Below are positions 20,813 to 33,323 of a stretch of 64,000 bases of DNA, in pieces. A model generated the notes under the pieces. It ran no database searches. It worked only from the letters and a program-made list of their open reading frames with translations, and was not told where the DNA came from. Origin of the DNA: Chlorella sorokiniana (Eukaryota; Chlorophyta; Trebouxiophyceae; Chlorellales; Chlorellaceae); contig CP084608.1 of NCBI GenBank assembly GCA_025917655.1, positions 1,426,001 to 1,490,000 of the forward strand, read 5' to 3'. A program made the translations under genes and the position numbers. The first letter of the stretch is position 1. Every line of letters starts with the position of its first letter.

Positions 20813-23713
20813 ATGGATAGGCAGCCGGACTGGGCCCATTTGCCGGCCGACATTCTCCGGCATATTGCATATGGCGTGTGTGAAAGTTCGGGACGCTGTC
20901 TCGCTGAGGCGAAAACCCTGTTGAGGCTCGTTTGCCAGGCGTGGCGGGCAGCGTTGCCGCTAGGTGGGCAAAGGGTATTCTGGCTGGGTGCACAAAGCTG
21001 GCATCCTTCTGCCCGCAGCTTATTGATGGATACCGCGCCACTTGGTGCTGCCCTCAGCTGAGGTCAATCACGCATTAGGGGCATCAAGCTGCACAGCACC
21101 CGCCGTTGCCTGCAGGCCACTGCGTGCCCGTTAAGCTGTGGGCCTGGCAGCCGGAGCGCATGGAGCGCCAGCTGGCCCCTCACGCCAGCAGCATCGAGGT
21201 GCTGGCGCCCCTGCCCCGCCCAGACAGCTCCCCATGCCGCAGCTGGCGCGGTGCCGCCGCCTGCGTGTCCTGCGCCTGGCGCACGTCAACGCACGCGCGC
21301 TTCCCGCCCTCAGCGTCCTGACCGCCCTGCACTCGCTGGAAGCCACGGGTGGGCGGCAAACAGCAGCCGCGGTTCCTCCTCTTGCTCCCTGCTCCAGCCT
21401 GGCACGGCAGCACCGCCAAGCTTGCCCCGGGGCTCACCTGCCAGCAGTGTTACCCACCCACCGTGCAGTGCACTTCCCTGATGCCCGGGCCGGCTGGCTG
21501 GACTGGGCCTCGCCGCTCGCCGCCCTGCGCAGCCTGCGCCTGGCGGGCGCCCCGATGCGTCTGCAGCCGGAGCAGGGCCTGGACGCCCTGCTGCCCCTGC
21601 GCAGCTGCCTCACCGCCCTGGCCCTCACAGACTGCCTGCTGCTCACCGACGCGGGGTGGCTCGCCTGGCCCCGCTGCGCGCGCTGCGCCGCCTGGACGCC
21701 AACTGGTGCCAGCTGGGGCAGGCGGGGGTGGACGCGCTGGCGGCCGCGCTGCCCCAGCTCTCCCGCACCGACCTGCGCCTGCTGGATGGCGTGGCGGGTG
21801 GGTGGGGCGGCTGCCGCTGGCGGCCCGCGCCCGCGCGCTTTGCTGCTGCCGCCGCTGCACCTCGGCCCACCACCTCTCAGCCGACTGTTGGAGCCCGGGC
21901 GGTGCGATCCAGCGGGGCTGACCTTCCACAAATCGCAGCGTGCACTTCGAGTTCCTCGCCCTCCGCCTCTGCCTGCAGTCGACCTCCTGCTCCGCCAGAC
22001 CCGCGTGGCGGCCGGCGGCGGCCTCACCGCGCGCGTCTCCGCGCCAAGGCCGGCACCTTGCTGGCGTCCGCGGGGACGCTCATGCCTGGGGTGGCGCGCC
22101 TGTCGGTGCAGCAATGCGAGGGCGGCTTCCTGTTCACCCCTCCCCCACCTTTGACCGCCTGCATGGCCTCACCTCCCTCAGGCATGGCACCCCAGCTTTC
22201 TTCTTCAGTTCGTTTGTGGGGGGAAGGCTCCAGCGTGCCTCCTGCGCGTCAGGCGGCGCCTCGTCCGCCCAGCGCTTGCGCAGCTGGCTGGTCCCAGCAA
22301 GCCACAGGGCAGCGGCGGCAGCTTATCGCGCGGCCGCCTCCTCCCCCTCCGCAGCCTGCCCCGCATCCAGCTGCCGGGCGACGCGGTGCGCCAGCTGGCG
22401 GCCTGCACCACGCTGCAGGAGCTGGAGGCGGAGCTGAGCTACACGGTGGGGGACGAGGCGCTGCTGAGCTGGCGCACGCTGGCCGCGCTGACCCGCCTCC
22501 GCCTCGCCGCCAACTTCCGCCTGTCGGAGGGCGCGCTGGCGGCGGTGCTGCGCCATGCCGCTGCTCCAGGCGAGCCTCCGGGAGCAGCGGTGGGGAGAGG
22601 GGGAGGCACGGAGCCTGCCCTGTGCCCCTTGCACGGTGCCCGCAGCCTGTGGCTGCCGCTGTTGCTCAGGGCTTGGCGCTTAGGCTGCCCCGCAGCCGTG
22701 CTGCCCAACTCAGCCAGCTCAGGCTGCCGCCAGCCCCCTCCTGCAGGAGCTGGGCCTGTCCCAGGTGCAGGGCGGCGGAGCGGCGCTTGCGCCGCTGGGC
22801 GGCATGGTCGCGCTGCGCGCGCTGCGCCTGGCCGCCTGCCACCTCGGCGACGGCCCGGGCATGGCGGCGGCGCTGTGCTCCGCGCCCGGCCTCACGTCGC
22901 TGCGGGTTGAGGTGAGTGTGGGGGTGGGGGAGGCTTTGAGGGGCCAGCCAGGTTGTGAGCAGGCAGCTGTCGTCCGCGCTGCCGTGCCCAGCCCATGCGT
23001 GTGCCGCCGTGTGCAGGACTGCGGCATCCAGAGCGAGGTGTGCGGCGCGGTGGTGGCGGCGCTGCGCCGCCTGCCCGCCCTGCGGGACCTCCAGATGGGG
23101 CTGAGGCGGGCGCCGCCGCGTGCAGACTCCGAGGCGCTGGCGCTGGCGTGCGCGGGGCTGACGCGGCTGACGGCCCTGGACGTCTACTTTGCCCCGTACG
23201 CCCGGCGAATCCCCCTGTGCCCGCCTGGCGCCAGCTCAGCGCGCTCGGCGGCCTGCGCCGCCTGCACGCCTGCGCCGGGCTGGGCTGGGAGGTGGAGGCG
23301 CTGGCGGCCGTGGCCGGGCGGCCACCGCCCTGCGCCGCCTGACCCTCACCGACAACAGCAGCGCGTCGGTGTGCTGCGCCTGGCTCGCCGCGCTGTCGGG
23401 CCTGGGCCAGCTGAGCCGGCTGGAGCTCAACTCGTGCGGCGCGCTGGAGCCCGCTGCCGTAGCGCACCTGCACGCGCTCACCGCCCTGACAGCGCTGGAG
23501 GCCTTCAGGCGAGGGGCGCCAGCCACACGCTGCTGGGCCTGCAGGCAAACCACGTGCTGGGTGGGGCCACCGCGCCTGCCTGCCTCGCCCGCCACGCCAC
23601 GCCAGCCTGCACCCCGCCGCCGCCGCAGGTGCCCGGCGCTGGCGGCTGGCGACTCCCTGGAGCGCCTGCGCGGCGCGCTGCCATGCCTGGCCAGCCTCAG
23701 CGTGCACGAGTGA
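20813..23713 (+). CDS. F-box and leucine-rich-repeat protein
   Basis: ATG at 20813. Exon 1 encodes an F-box: WAHLPADILRHIAYGV followed by LLRLVCQAWRAALPL, which would bind SKP1 in an SCF ubiquitin ligase. Later exons encode degenerate leucine-rich repeats (CRRLRVLRLAHVNARALPAL, PLAALRSLRLAGAP, LTALALTDCLLLTDAGW, PLRALRRLDANWCQLGQAGV, LTRLRLAANFRLSEGAL, ALRALRLAACHLGDGPGM, LTRLTALDVYF). The last exon ends RGALPCLASLSVHE and stop at 23711. LRRs of this amino-acid-end type (AMN1/FBXL-like) usually bind the substrate. Target unknown. Frames change between exons at several places; some changes are introns with GT-AG ends and others may be single-base errors, so internal exon edges are approximate. 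N- and C-terminal exons are the firmest. Confidence 0.75.
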
Positions 23714-24138
23714 GGGCGGCGCGCGGGGAGCGGCGTGACGGGCGCAAGGTTGCAGGAAAGGCGGGCGGCAGCCGCGACACAGGGCTGGCCGGCACAGGAA
23801 GCGACACAGCAAGGGGAGGGGGAGAAAAGGACAAGAAGGGGGCAATACAAGAACCGAGGGCATGGAAGCCAGAAGAACAGTGCCTAGATGTGATTGCATG
23901 GATTGGGTGTGGACAGGACAGGAGGGGCATCGCACGCGGAACAGGGAATAAGCAGGAAGCGCCGAGGCGCATGCATACATATGAAATGGTGCGCGGGCGC
24001 AGGGCCCTTATCCTGTGAGGGATTGAGCCAAGGCAGGCCTGCACTGCCAACGCGATGCAGCCAGCGAGGTTGGTTGCATGCACCGACGCGCCTGGTGCAC
24101 CGAAGCACTGGCGCTGTGAGCTGCCCGCGGCCTCCGCC
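23714..24138. other. Convergent 3' region, F-box/LRR and Sec14-like
   Basis: About 425 bases between two stops on opposite strands; purine-rich on the plus strand. No gene or clear poly(A) motif found. Confidence 0.5.
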
Positions 24139-26187
24139 TCACATCACCACCACCCGCTTCTCAAAGTCCGCATGCAGCGCTTCCTGCTCGGGGCTGGGCT
24201 TGGCCGCCTCCGCCTCTGCCGCCGCGGCCGTCTGCGCCGCCGCCTCTGCCGCCGCCGCCGCCGCGTCGCCGTCCCGCATGCGCTCGCCGTACGTCTCGAA
24301 GCTCCACAGCTGCGCCTCGGGGATCTTGCCGCCCAGGGAGTCGTCGATGTGGTGCAGGTCAAAGTGCTTCTCCAGCTCCGCTGCACCGACGCGCCGTGGT
24401 GGGGGGCGGGCAGGCGAGGGCAGGGGGTGGGACGGTGCGGGCGTGCAGCGCCTGCCAGGGACCACGCTGCTCCGCCGCAGCATCCCCTCCTTCAACGCCA
24501 CCGTTCAGCAGCAACGATCCGCCCTCGGGCCGTGGCAGCCGCCCACAGCCCCTGCCGACGACAGCAGCGCGCCCTCGCCGCGCCCGCTGGCGCCGCACCT
24601 ATGGGCGACTTTGGGGTGAGGAAGACGAGCTTCTCGCGGGTGAGGGGGTCGATGAAGGGCGACACGGCGCGCCACAGGATGTTGAAGATGGTGGGGGCGG
24701 TACGACACGGCGCAGCCCAGGCGCTCCGGGAAGTGGTTCTGGGCACAAGGAGGCAGGTGCGGCGGGGGGTGGGGGCGGTGCAGCTGTTGCGGCCATGTGG
24801 GAGGGGCCAGGCATGCCTCCTGCCAGCCGTGGTGCATGCAAACGGCTGCTTGTAGGCCCGCCTCGTGAGCTGCTGCACAGGCTGGTATGCCGCCAATCAC
24901 CGGCCTGCACCGGCGCATCCCCCTGGCTGCTCATGCTCCCCCCAGTGCCAAAAACCGCCAAGCACGCCAGCCCCCACCTGCAGGATGTTCAGCACTTGCA
25001 GGGAGACCTTGATGGGCGGGCTGTTCTTGGAGTTGTACCCCACAAAGTCGATGAGCCAGGTCATCTTGCCGTCGGCTGCGAGAGAGCAGTGCGGCGGCGG
25101 TGGCCGCAGGAGGTTGGCAGCATTGAGCATCAGCGGGCATGCTCCTCGGTACAGCCCGCAGCGCCAGCCAGTACATCCCGCTTGTGACCCGGCTCAGCCT
25201 GTGCCGCTGATGACTACGGCGACGAGCACCGCGATGCTCCTGCCAGCAGCTGAGGCAGACGACCGCGCGGCGGCAGCGCAGCGGGGCGGCGACCCACGTG
25301 CCGCTTCGTCCGCCATGCGCGCCGCCTGCTCCAGGGTGTACACCAGCCACTTGACGCGCTCGTCGCCGTTGCCGCTGTACGCAGCCTCCAGCCTGTCGGT
25401 GGGCGAGGGGGCGAGGTGAGACGCTGTCAAGGCAGCCAAGACGCTACGATACGTTGCGCCTGGCTGGCACCCCCTGCCCCGCGAGCTGGCGCCTGCTGCC
25501 TCCAGGCAAGGCAGCAGCGCGGCGGCACCGCCCACAGCGCCCAGCGTTCCTTCCAGGCCGTGCAGCGCACCTGGGCCGCATGAGCACGACGGGCCGCCCC
25601 GCCCTGTCAAACTGCTGCAGGATGAAGAGCTTCCCGCGCGCCCCCTCGTGCTTGATATTGTCCCAGTTGAGCCGCTCGGGGTGGTACTCCGACCGCCACT
25701 TGAGCGTCTCCAGCAGCATCTGCAGCGGGGCAAGGAGTGGCGGGAGGCCCCCAGTGATGGTAGGCACCCAAGCAGGCGGCATGCGCATGACACTGCCCCC
25801 CGCCCCCGTTGACCTGTGCCGCAGGTCGAAGCTCTGCACGGCCAGCATGCATGGTGATGAGCGGGGCCGTCGATTTGCGCCGGCACTGCTGCCCCCGCCC
25901 TGTCCGGCACACACCTTGGTGGCCTTCTCCACCCGCCAGCTGCGGGCGCGAAGGTAGCGGATGTACGTGCCCCGCGTGCAGAAGGCTATGTGTGCCGCAG
26001 AACCCTGCATTCACGGGACAAAATGCTGAATGCCCTTGCACATGCTGCCCTCCTGCACCTGCTGCCAAGTGCGGCGGCAAACCTTGACGTAACCCACTTT
26101 GACTACATTAGCGACGGCGTCCCTCACGGCTGCCACTTTGCGCTCCTCCTCCGCGCTAAGCTCGACGGTTTCATACCACCTAGCCAT
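24139..26187 (-). CDS. Sec14-like (CRAL-TRIO domain) lipid-transfer protein
   Basis: Exons include 26187-26098 (MARWYETVELSAEEERKVAA), 26004-25915 (TYIRYLRARSWRVEKATK, CRAL-TRIO N-terminal helix), 25719-25571 (MLLETLKWRSEYHPERLNWD, then LFILQQFDRAGRPVVLMRP), about 25396-25298 (RVKWLVYTLEQAARM), about 25075-24982 (KMTWLIDFVGYNSKNSPP, then VSLQVLNILQ), about 24735-24600 (NHFPERLG ... IFNILWRAVSPFIDPLTREK) and about 24381-24139 (SLGGKIPEAQLWSFETYGER). The order and spacing match plant Sec14-like phosphatidylinositol/phosphatidylcholine transfer proteins. The tail is Ala/Glu-rich and ends RVVVM. In the NHFPERLG exon a run of five C (about 24694-24698) must be six for the frame to continue from GCAVSYR into PTIFNILW. 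No signal peptide; likely cytosolic. Confidence 0.88.
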
Positions 26188-26755
26188 TGCAAGTAAGCTC
26201 CACAGTCCTCTCGGAGGGCCAAGAGCAGGGCTCCAGCTGTGTTGTGAAGCGCACAAAGGCGTTGGCGACCGTGGCTCAACAGATCGTGCGCAGGTCAATC
26301 GAGCGATCTAGCATTGCCAGCGCGATGTTGGCTCCGGCAGGAGACTGAAGCAATGCTGCAAGTACGCCTAACAGTACCCCTAGAAGTACTGCGAAAACTC
26401 CCGCAGCAATAGCGATGTTCAGATGTCAACGCTTGTTCTGAGTCGATTGATATAGCACGGCGATGGATTTGTCCCCTGACGCCCACTCACGTTGCATCTG
26501 CACATTATGCACTGTCTTAGCGCAGGCTTGGCCTAACCGAAAGCCGAAAGGACTCATGTGGGGTTTGTCCACATGTCTCAGTGTTGACAGGTACACTCCA
26601 AAACTGATCAGAGAGCAATGCATGAGTGGTGAAGCTTTGCAAATGCAGTGGTGTGGGGCAAACTCCGCCACACCGCAAACAACGGGGAGCACTCGCTCTT
26701 GCTGTGGTCGGCGACCAATGCCAAGGAAACTAGGACAAGCGCCGTCTCGGCTGCC
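26188..26755 (-). other. PsbP-protein 3' region and Sec14-like promoter
   Basis: Tandem minus-strand intergenic region. It contains an open hydrophobic segment on the minus strand (about 26420-26280) beginning IAIAAGVFAVLLGVLLGVLA. That segment has no upstream ATG in frame and is preceded by TGA. No gene is called. Confidence 0.4.
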
Positions 26756-28299
26756 TCACACAGTGCGGAAAGATGCACGGATGGTGCGCAGCGCCTCTTC
26801 GTCGGCGTCAAACATCTGAGCAGGGACAAGGAGGCAGGCCGGTTGCATGGGAGGGGAATCTTCATACTCTGAGCTAGGATGGCTCCACCCATGTCACGCA
26901 GGCTTCAGTGTGTGTGCTGCCCTGGCCATGCGCCGCACTCACCCGCTCAGGCGACTTGACAAACATGGCGTACACCTTGCCAGAGTTGACGGTGATGGAC
27001 GACAGGTAGTGGGTGGTTGGGGAGGCAAACTCGACGTCTGCGGGACCAAGAGCAGAAGGCACAGATGGTAGGCGCCTCAGCAACGAGCAGCAATCACATG
27101 GGCAAGGCCCAGCAAGGGACGCAAGGGCTAGCCAGCGGCTTGGACGGTATGCTGCTGTCAGGCTGCCGCCAGCCCAAGCTCTGAGGCAGCCCCCTCACCG
27201 TAGTACAGCTGGCCATCCACCTCACGCTTGTCGTCCTTGCGGAACACTGCGTCGCCAAGGGCGTCCTGCAGGCACAGCCGGCGCAGCGCTTGTTTGCCGC
27301 CATTGCATCAAAACAGAACAGCAAGTGTCACCATGCTTTGTAGCGCGTTAACGCCCGACCACCCCTTCCGTTCACCCCAGACCCGCTCAACACCCACGCA
27401 CCAGCATGTCGTAGTCAGCCCCGGCAAAGCCCTCCAGCGTGGCGTCCACGTTGGTGAGACGGAAGGAGCGGTTGTCCTCGCCGGCGCGGCCCAGCGTGAT
27501 CACAAACGCCTGCTGCTGCTTGTTGGATGGGTTGAACACCTGGAGGAGCGAGAGCGCAAGCGCAAGGGTGTGGCGGTGGTATGCGAAGTGCTGCTGGTTT
27601 GGGCGCGGCAGTGGCGGCAACGATGTTCGCCCTTGATGATGTTGCCTGCAAACAGCTCGTTCGCTGAGCACGCAAGCGTGGGCAGCCTGCCGCTCACCCG
27701 GCAGTCCACTCCCTGCGTGCCCTTGTCCCGCTTGTTGATGATCTCGCTCTTCCAGCCGGCTGGGTACTGGAAGATGTACTTGGCTGCAGCAAGTCGGGCG
27801 GGCAGGGTTAGCACAGCAGGAGGGCAGAGCACAGCAGAAGTGCGGCGTGCGGTCCACGCTGGGCGGCCAGCAGCAGCGCGCACCGTCATCCTTGGCGTTC
27901 TGCGAGAAGCCGCCATAGCCGCCGTAGCTCGTCGGAGGGGTGGCCAGCCCGTAGAACGTTTCGAAATCTGCAGTAGTGCCGGGGCTGCTCAGGCACACCG
28001 CAAGAATTGAAGCGGCACCAACGGCGGCTCAACATTGGCCAGGCCTGCACCCTCCAGGCAGCAAACGTTGTGCAACTTTCTCCGCACTTACCAACAGCCT
28101 GCGCTGGATGGGTCTTGGTTGCTACCAGTGCTGCCGCCAGGCTCAGCAGTGCCGCGCGCCGGTCAAGACCGTGCCGCTGCTGCTCCGCGGCGGCCTGCAC
28201 CGCCACTCGAGCTGCACGCCTGGGACCAGTCCGGGTGCCCGCCGCACGGAAAGCCACATTTTTGCAGCAGCTCCCGCTAAATTGTGCTGCTGGAGTCAT
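26756..28299 (-). CDS. PsbP-domain thylakoid lumen protein
   Basis: Seven exons in consistent phase: 28299-28092, 27967-27884, 27783-27698, about 27540-27402, about 27271-27200, about 27040-26940 and about 26815-26756. Exon 1 is a two-part lumen-targeting sequence: a basic, Ala/Arg-rich plastid part, then LDRRAALLSLAAALVATKTH and PAQA, a twin-arginine type thylakoid signal with an A-x-A cleavage site. The mature part begins DFETFYGLATPPTSYGGYGG, then AKYIFQYPAGWKSEIINKRD, an AFVITLGRAGEDNRSF strand region, DGQLYY, VEFASPTTHYLSSITVNSGK and MFVKSPER, ending ALRTIRASFRTV. This matches PsbP-domain proteins of the PPD type rather than the true oxygen-evolving PsbP. Likely role: photosystem assembly or maintenance in the lumen; the exact member cannot be named. 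Confidence 0.9.
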
Positions 28300-29268
28300 A
28301 ATGTGGGCTCGCGCTCTCTCTCCCACGATGTCGAGGTCTGCCTCTCGCCTGCGTCTGCCCGCTGCTTACGATGTTCTTGAACCGATTGTTGCCGCTTGCT
28401 CCCCGATCAATCCACCTTTCGACATCCATTGAGATTTGTACTCCTGTACCCCAGGGTTGACGGTGTTGCATGATGACAGTTGATTGCAAGCTCACCTATT
28501 TCGGTCGATCCGATAGGAGACCAAACACAGTGTCTCGACACAATTTCTGGGAGTGACCTCATTCTTGAGCATCGGAAGCGTACTCTGCCCAAGAATGGCG
28601 CTCGAGGTTGCATACAAAGCCAATTTACGATAATGGAGGTGATGGTCGCATTCTGGTCTTGGCTCCATTTGCGGATATTGTTTGGACAGCATGCTTGCAG
28701 ACGACGGCAGTCCCACACAGGGCCACCCTCCACCTGAATTGTAGATGACATGGACAACTAAGCCCTAATCTACCTAGGGCAAGGGTGCCGTCAGTGCCGA
28801 AGTGGCGCACATCAACTGCAGAGGGAGCCGGCGAGCGGAGGATCTGCGGATTCTGCTGCTTCCGAGGGGTTGAGCTGCTGCGCCTCAAATGCCAAGGTTG
28901 CGCATTTCACCGCATAGCCCCTTCCTCCCTCCCGCTATTTCCCCTAAAAGCAGGAATACGAGGCGCTGGAGGAGTTCCAGGGCAGCTCAACATCACGAGC
29001 TGCCCTTGAACTTGAGCATCAGGGCGCAGCAGAGCGGCACAGCATGGCAGCGTGGCGGGAGGGCCATCATGCCTATTCTGTCGCGAGTCCCGGACTGTAC
29101 CCATTTCCGACACACTTTGTAACAAGTGCGGGCCTGTAAACTCTCAGTGCGGGCACGAACCGAGCCCTCTGCCACGGACCCGTCACGCCGGCTCTTCGTT
29201 TGAAAGCCATGAGCTAAGGTCTCAGCAACACACGTCATTTCGAGCATTTTGGGAGTGACCAGGTGCAC
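28300..29268. promoter_or_regulatory. Divergent intergenic region, PsbP-domain protein / GH125 mannosidase
   Basis: About 970 bases between divergent starts, less GC-rich than the genes. Short frames only, no conserved protein. It should contain both promoters. Confidence 0.4.
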
Positions 29269-32200
29269 ATGGCGGTTAAGTACCGCTCATCAGGGCGCGG
29301 TGGCGGCGGTGCCCGCAGCCTCGTCCTGGGCCTGTCCATCGGGCTGGCTGTCGGCATGAGCATGCTGTCCCTGCTCGCGCGCCACACTACCACCACAACC
29401 ACCGAGGGCAGCCTTCCCATCAGCACAGCCCAGCAGGCGGCCCCGCGGGCCGCTGGCGCCGCCCGAGGCGACGCTGCCGCGTGAGGTGTACTCGCTTGGC
29501 GTGTCCACAGACCAGCAGGCCACCGAGGCTGTGGCCTCCCTGCTGAGCGAGGGGAGCGCAGGGAGCTGCGCGAGCTGTGCGGCCGCACGCTGTACCACAG
29601 CCTGCAGACGGGGTGGGTGTCGCACGAAACGGGTGCATGGACGTTTGTGGCGACAGGTGAGCCCGGGCTGCTCAGCCGCCGCCAGGCATGCAGCTGGGTG
29701 GCCCAGCCTTGGGCTCGCTCGCCACAGCCTGCCCCGCCGCCCCACGTCGCCGCGCTGCGCAGGCGATCTGCCGCTGATGTGGATACGCGACAGCGCGGTG
29801 CAGATCAACGTGCTGCTGCCGCGGCTGGCGCGGCACCCGCAGCTGCGGCGCGTGGTGGAGGGCGCCATGCGAGCGCAGGCCTTCTTCATACTCCAGGATC
29901 CATACGCCAATGGCTACGAGCCGGAGTGGCGGCACCCGGGTGAGCGGCAGGGGGCAGGGCGGTGGGGTGCGAAAAGTGCAGGTACCACCGGAAACATGGG
30001 ACAGCGATACACGCGCGGCTCGCACAATATGCTGGGTTGGGTGGCTTGGCAGGTGTGGCAGCCGCCAGCAAGCTCAACAGCTGACCACCACCACCATGCC
30101 TGGGCTCTGGCGTCCTCTACCGCTAGCCAGCCACCAGTCAGCCGCCCCAGATATCTGCTGGTCGTTCGCAGGCCCTGACCCGCCATGGGTCTCCCCGCAC
30201 CCCCACACACACCCTCCACCCACCCTCCACACACAGAATCGCGGCACAAGGGCGACCGCACCGCGGGCGGGGTGGCTGGGTGGGCGTGCGCAACTACGAG
30301 CTGGACTCTGGTGGGTGCCTGGGATGCCGGGGGTGCGCATGGGGGCGCGCGTCCATGCGGGACGGACGTGCGTCCCGCCGACCGGGCGCGGCGCAACTGC
30401 TGACCCGCAGCAGCTGGCCGCCGCCGCGTGCACCCGGGGCATGCTGGCCCAGGCCCTGCCCCCACCCTGGCCCGCTCTGCGCTTTCCCCCAGGCGCCTAC
30501 TACCTCAACCTGCTGTGGAACTACTTCCTCACACCGGGGCTGTACCGCCCGACGCCCTGATCGCGGAGCCGCTCATCTTTGACGCCGCCAGCCTGCTGGT
30601 GGAGGTGTGGGTCAGGGAGCAGCGCCACAACGAGTCGTCGCCCTACCGCTTCCAAGAGCTGGGCAACGGCGGGCTGGGGCCCACCGTGGAGTTCACGGGT
30701 GGGGGCGGGAGTGGGGGTGGGGGACGGGAGGCAGGCTTCGGCGGCAGTCATGCGGTGGCTTAAGGTTTGTGCCAGAGGAAAGCCTTGCCCCCAGGAACGG
30801 TCGATCCCTGCTGCTGTGTGAATTGTTGAATGGTTGCCCTGCGTGTTTTGTGACCACCATGTTTGAACCTCCTGTCCCCCCCATTCCACCCGCCCCCTGG
30901 CAGGAATGACGTGGAGCGGGTTCCGCCCCAGCGACGACGCCAGCGAGCACGGCTTCCCCATCCCCGCCAACATGTACGCCGCTGCGGGGCTGGAGCGCGC
31001 GCTGGAGCTCAACCGACAGGTCTGGGTGGTGGCGGGGTGCAGCGGAACGACGACCAAGCCAGGCCGAATAACATCTGCCGGGCTGAGCGCGTCAGAAAAG
31101 GGTCCTGCCTTGCTGAGCGCTGGCCCTGCTGAATTCTGTGGAGCGCTGCATTCTGCAGGTCTGGCAGATGCCCGAGTTTGAGGCGAAGGCTGCGCGCCTG
31201 CTGGCAGACATCAAGCGAGGTGGGCCAGCCACGCTGCTGCACGTTGCGAGTGCGCTGCCCGGCACCTGAGAGGCCCCCACACCCGCTGGCTGAGCCCCGC
31301 TGGCTGCGGCGGCCCCCTTCCCCATGCGCTCAGGAATTGAGAGCCATGGCGTGGTCAAGGTGCCCAGCGGGGAGCGGGTGTACGCGTATGAGGTGGATGG
31401 CGCGCGGCGCGGCCCTTACCGACTTCGATGACCCCAACAGTGAGGCTGCGGCAGGGGGGGGGGGGGGGCGGGGGCGTGTGCGTGCGAGACGCTGCAGCTG
31501 TACATGAGCCCTCTAGGCAAGGTGAAGGCGGCTCTTTGCCGCACCTCCACCCCACCAACTAGCTTGCGGACGCTCTTGCACCCCCCGCCCCACACCGCAG
31601 TCCCGTCGCTCATCTCGGTGCCCATGCTGGGTTTTCCATACGACAGGGAGGTGTATGCCGCCACCCGCAAGCGCTTGCTGGACCCAGCAACCAACAGGTG
31701 GGGGCGGCGGGGGCCGAAAGGTGCCCACTGGGATGGCCAGCATGTGGAGCGCAGGGTGCGCCTCCCCTGTGCCTGGCCCCATCTGCAACGTCCAGCCAGC
31801 CCGCGCCTCTGGACACCGCTGCCGCCCCTTGCTACTGTAGGTACTACTTCAACGGTAGCGAGTTCCGGGGCATGGGTTCACCCCACACCAGCAGCCGCTT
31901 TGCCTGGGCCCTGGGCATTTACACAGAGGTGAGGCCGACCTTTTTTGTTTTGTTTTGTTTTTTGTTTGGGGGGCGGGAGGGGGCGCGCGCTGTCCGCACC
32001 CAGCTCCATCCAACCCACGCTGCGCAGGTGCTGACGGCCACCACCCCGGAGGAGAAGGCAGCGGGCCTCAGGACGCTGCTCAAGCTGCAGTGTGGTGATG
32101 GGCTGATGCACGAGAGTGTTCATGTTGACAACCTGAAGCAATGTACAAGGAAGTGGTTCGAGGTGGGAGGGGTGGGCAGTGAAGCCCGGTCGGCAGTGCT

Positions 32201-32569
32201 TTCGCGCAGTTTATGATACTGGGATGCGCCCTTGAGCGCAACAGCAGCAGCATTCTCAAGCACACAGCTGGGCACATGTGGTGCTGTGGTACCGCCCAGC
32301 ACCTTGACCTTACCCCTGCGCACTGAACGCAGTGGGCCAACGCGCTGCTGGTGATCTCTGTGGAGCACCTGCTGGGCATCGACTGCGACGCAGCAGCGCA
32401 GGCCTTCCACCGCGGCTACACGAAGGGCCGCGAGGAGAAGGAGGGCGGTGCCCACGCCGCCAACGTCTACGCACCCTTCCATGCCGCCATGCAGTGGGAT
32501 GGCGTCTACAAGAGCAAGGTGGCTGACTGGGCGGGCATCGGCCACGTCATACCCATAGAGGGCAACTGA
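29269..32569 (+). CDS. GH125 family exo-alpha-1,6-mannosidase, membrane-anchored
   Basis: Glycoside hydrolase family 125 removes alpha-1,6-linked mannose without a metal ion. The N-terminus MAVKYRSS, a Gly/Arg-rich stretch, then LVLGLSIGLAVGMSMLSLLA is a type II membrane anchor, so the enzyme should face the Golgi/ER lumen. Family blocks in order: ELCGRTLYHSLQTG, WTFVATGDLPLMWIRDSAVQ (exons 29269-29656 and 29763-29939), FFILQDPYANGYEPEWRHP, VRNYELDS, AYYLNLLWNYFLTPGLYRP, MTWSGFRPSDDASEHGFPIP then ANMYAAAGL, VPSLISVPMLGFPYDREVY, YYFNGSEFRGMGSPHTSSRF, CGDGLMHESVHVDNLKQCTR and KWFEWANALLVISVEHLLG. Several exons need one-base corrections, for example a C run near 30550 (three where four are expected) and a G run near 29554. 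The stop is at 32567-32569. GH125 is best known from bacteria and fungi; the algal substrate is probably N-glycan or other mannan (inference). Confidence 0.9.
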
Positions 32570-33323
32570 AGGACCATCCATGCACCAGGCGCCAGCAGGG
32601 CCTTGTCGCTGCGTACAAGCCGAATTGACGTGCTGAATGCCGTTCTGCTCATGTGCCAGCGGGTCATGGTCTGAAACTTATGCCGCACAGCCAGTGAGGG
32701 GTACCCTGACTTTGAGCCATCCACATCACAGGAAGGTAGCGGCAGGACATAGTATTTGCCGAGGATGCCCGGTTTAGGCATCTCACGGTGCTGCCCGGAA
32801 ACAAGTCAACCAGGAGTCGCTCCGGCGCAGGCCCAGCTAACCGCCCGGTTGCTGGGCTTCCATGCACACCCTGGTTTGCACCTACGTTCGTAAGATTGAT
32901 CTGGGTTGAAACAGATGACAGTGCAGCCTGCTCAATATGTTCATTACATCAGAGCTCTGCATGGGTCGTGTGGCGCGCCCGCTGCGGTCGCTGGCCAGCC
33001 CTGGACGCCCCACCCTGCTTGACGATCACAGCCTCTGGGCGCTTATGTTAAAATTGTCGCGTCACGCACTCCCTTTCTGCACCCGGTTAGAGCCCGAATT
33101 CTCCTTGCCAGCAATCGGGGCACTTTGGAGATCAGCGATCGCGAGCCGTAGCCGGCTGGCCTTCTTCCTTTGAGTCCGGAAGATCGCTCAGATCTCCTGC
33201 GGCACGGCCAAGGTCGCCAGGGCCACGGTAAGTAAAGCATATGTCAATTGCTCGAAAGCCTGGCCACGGCACGGCTCCTGAACACATGAATAAGCTCAAG
33301 CCGTCAGCGTGAGCCACGGCGAA
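32570..33323 (+). other. GH125 3' region and TFIIS/SPOC promoter
   Basis: About 750 bases, tandem orientation. No conserved open frame on either strand. No TGTAA found in the expected place. Confidence 0.4.
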
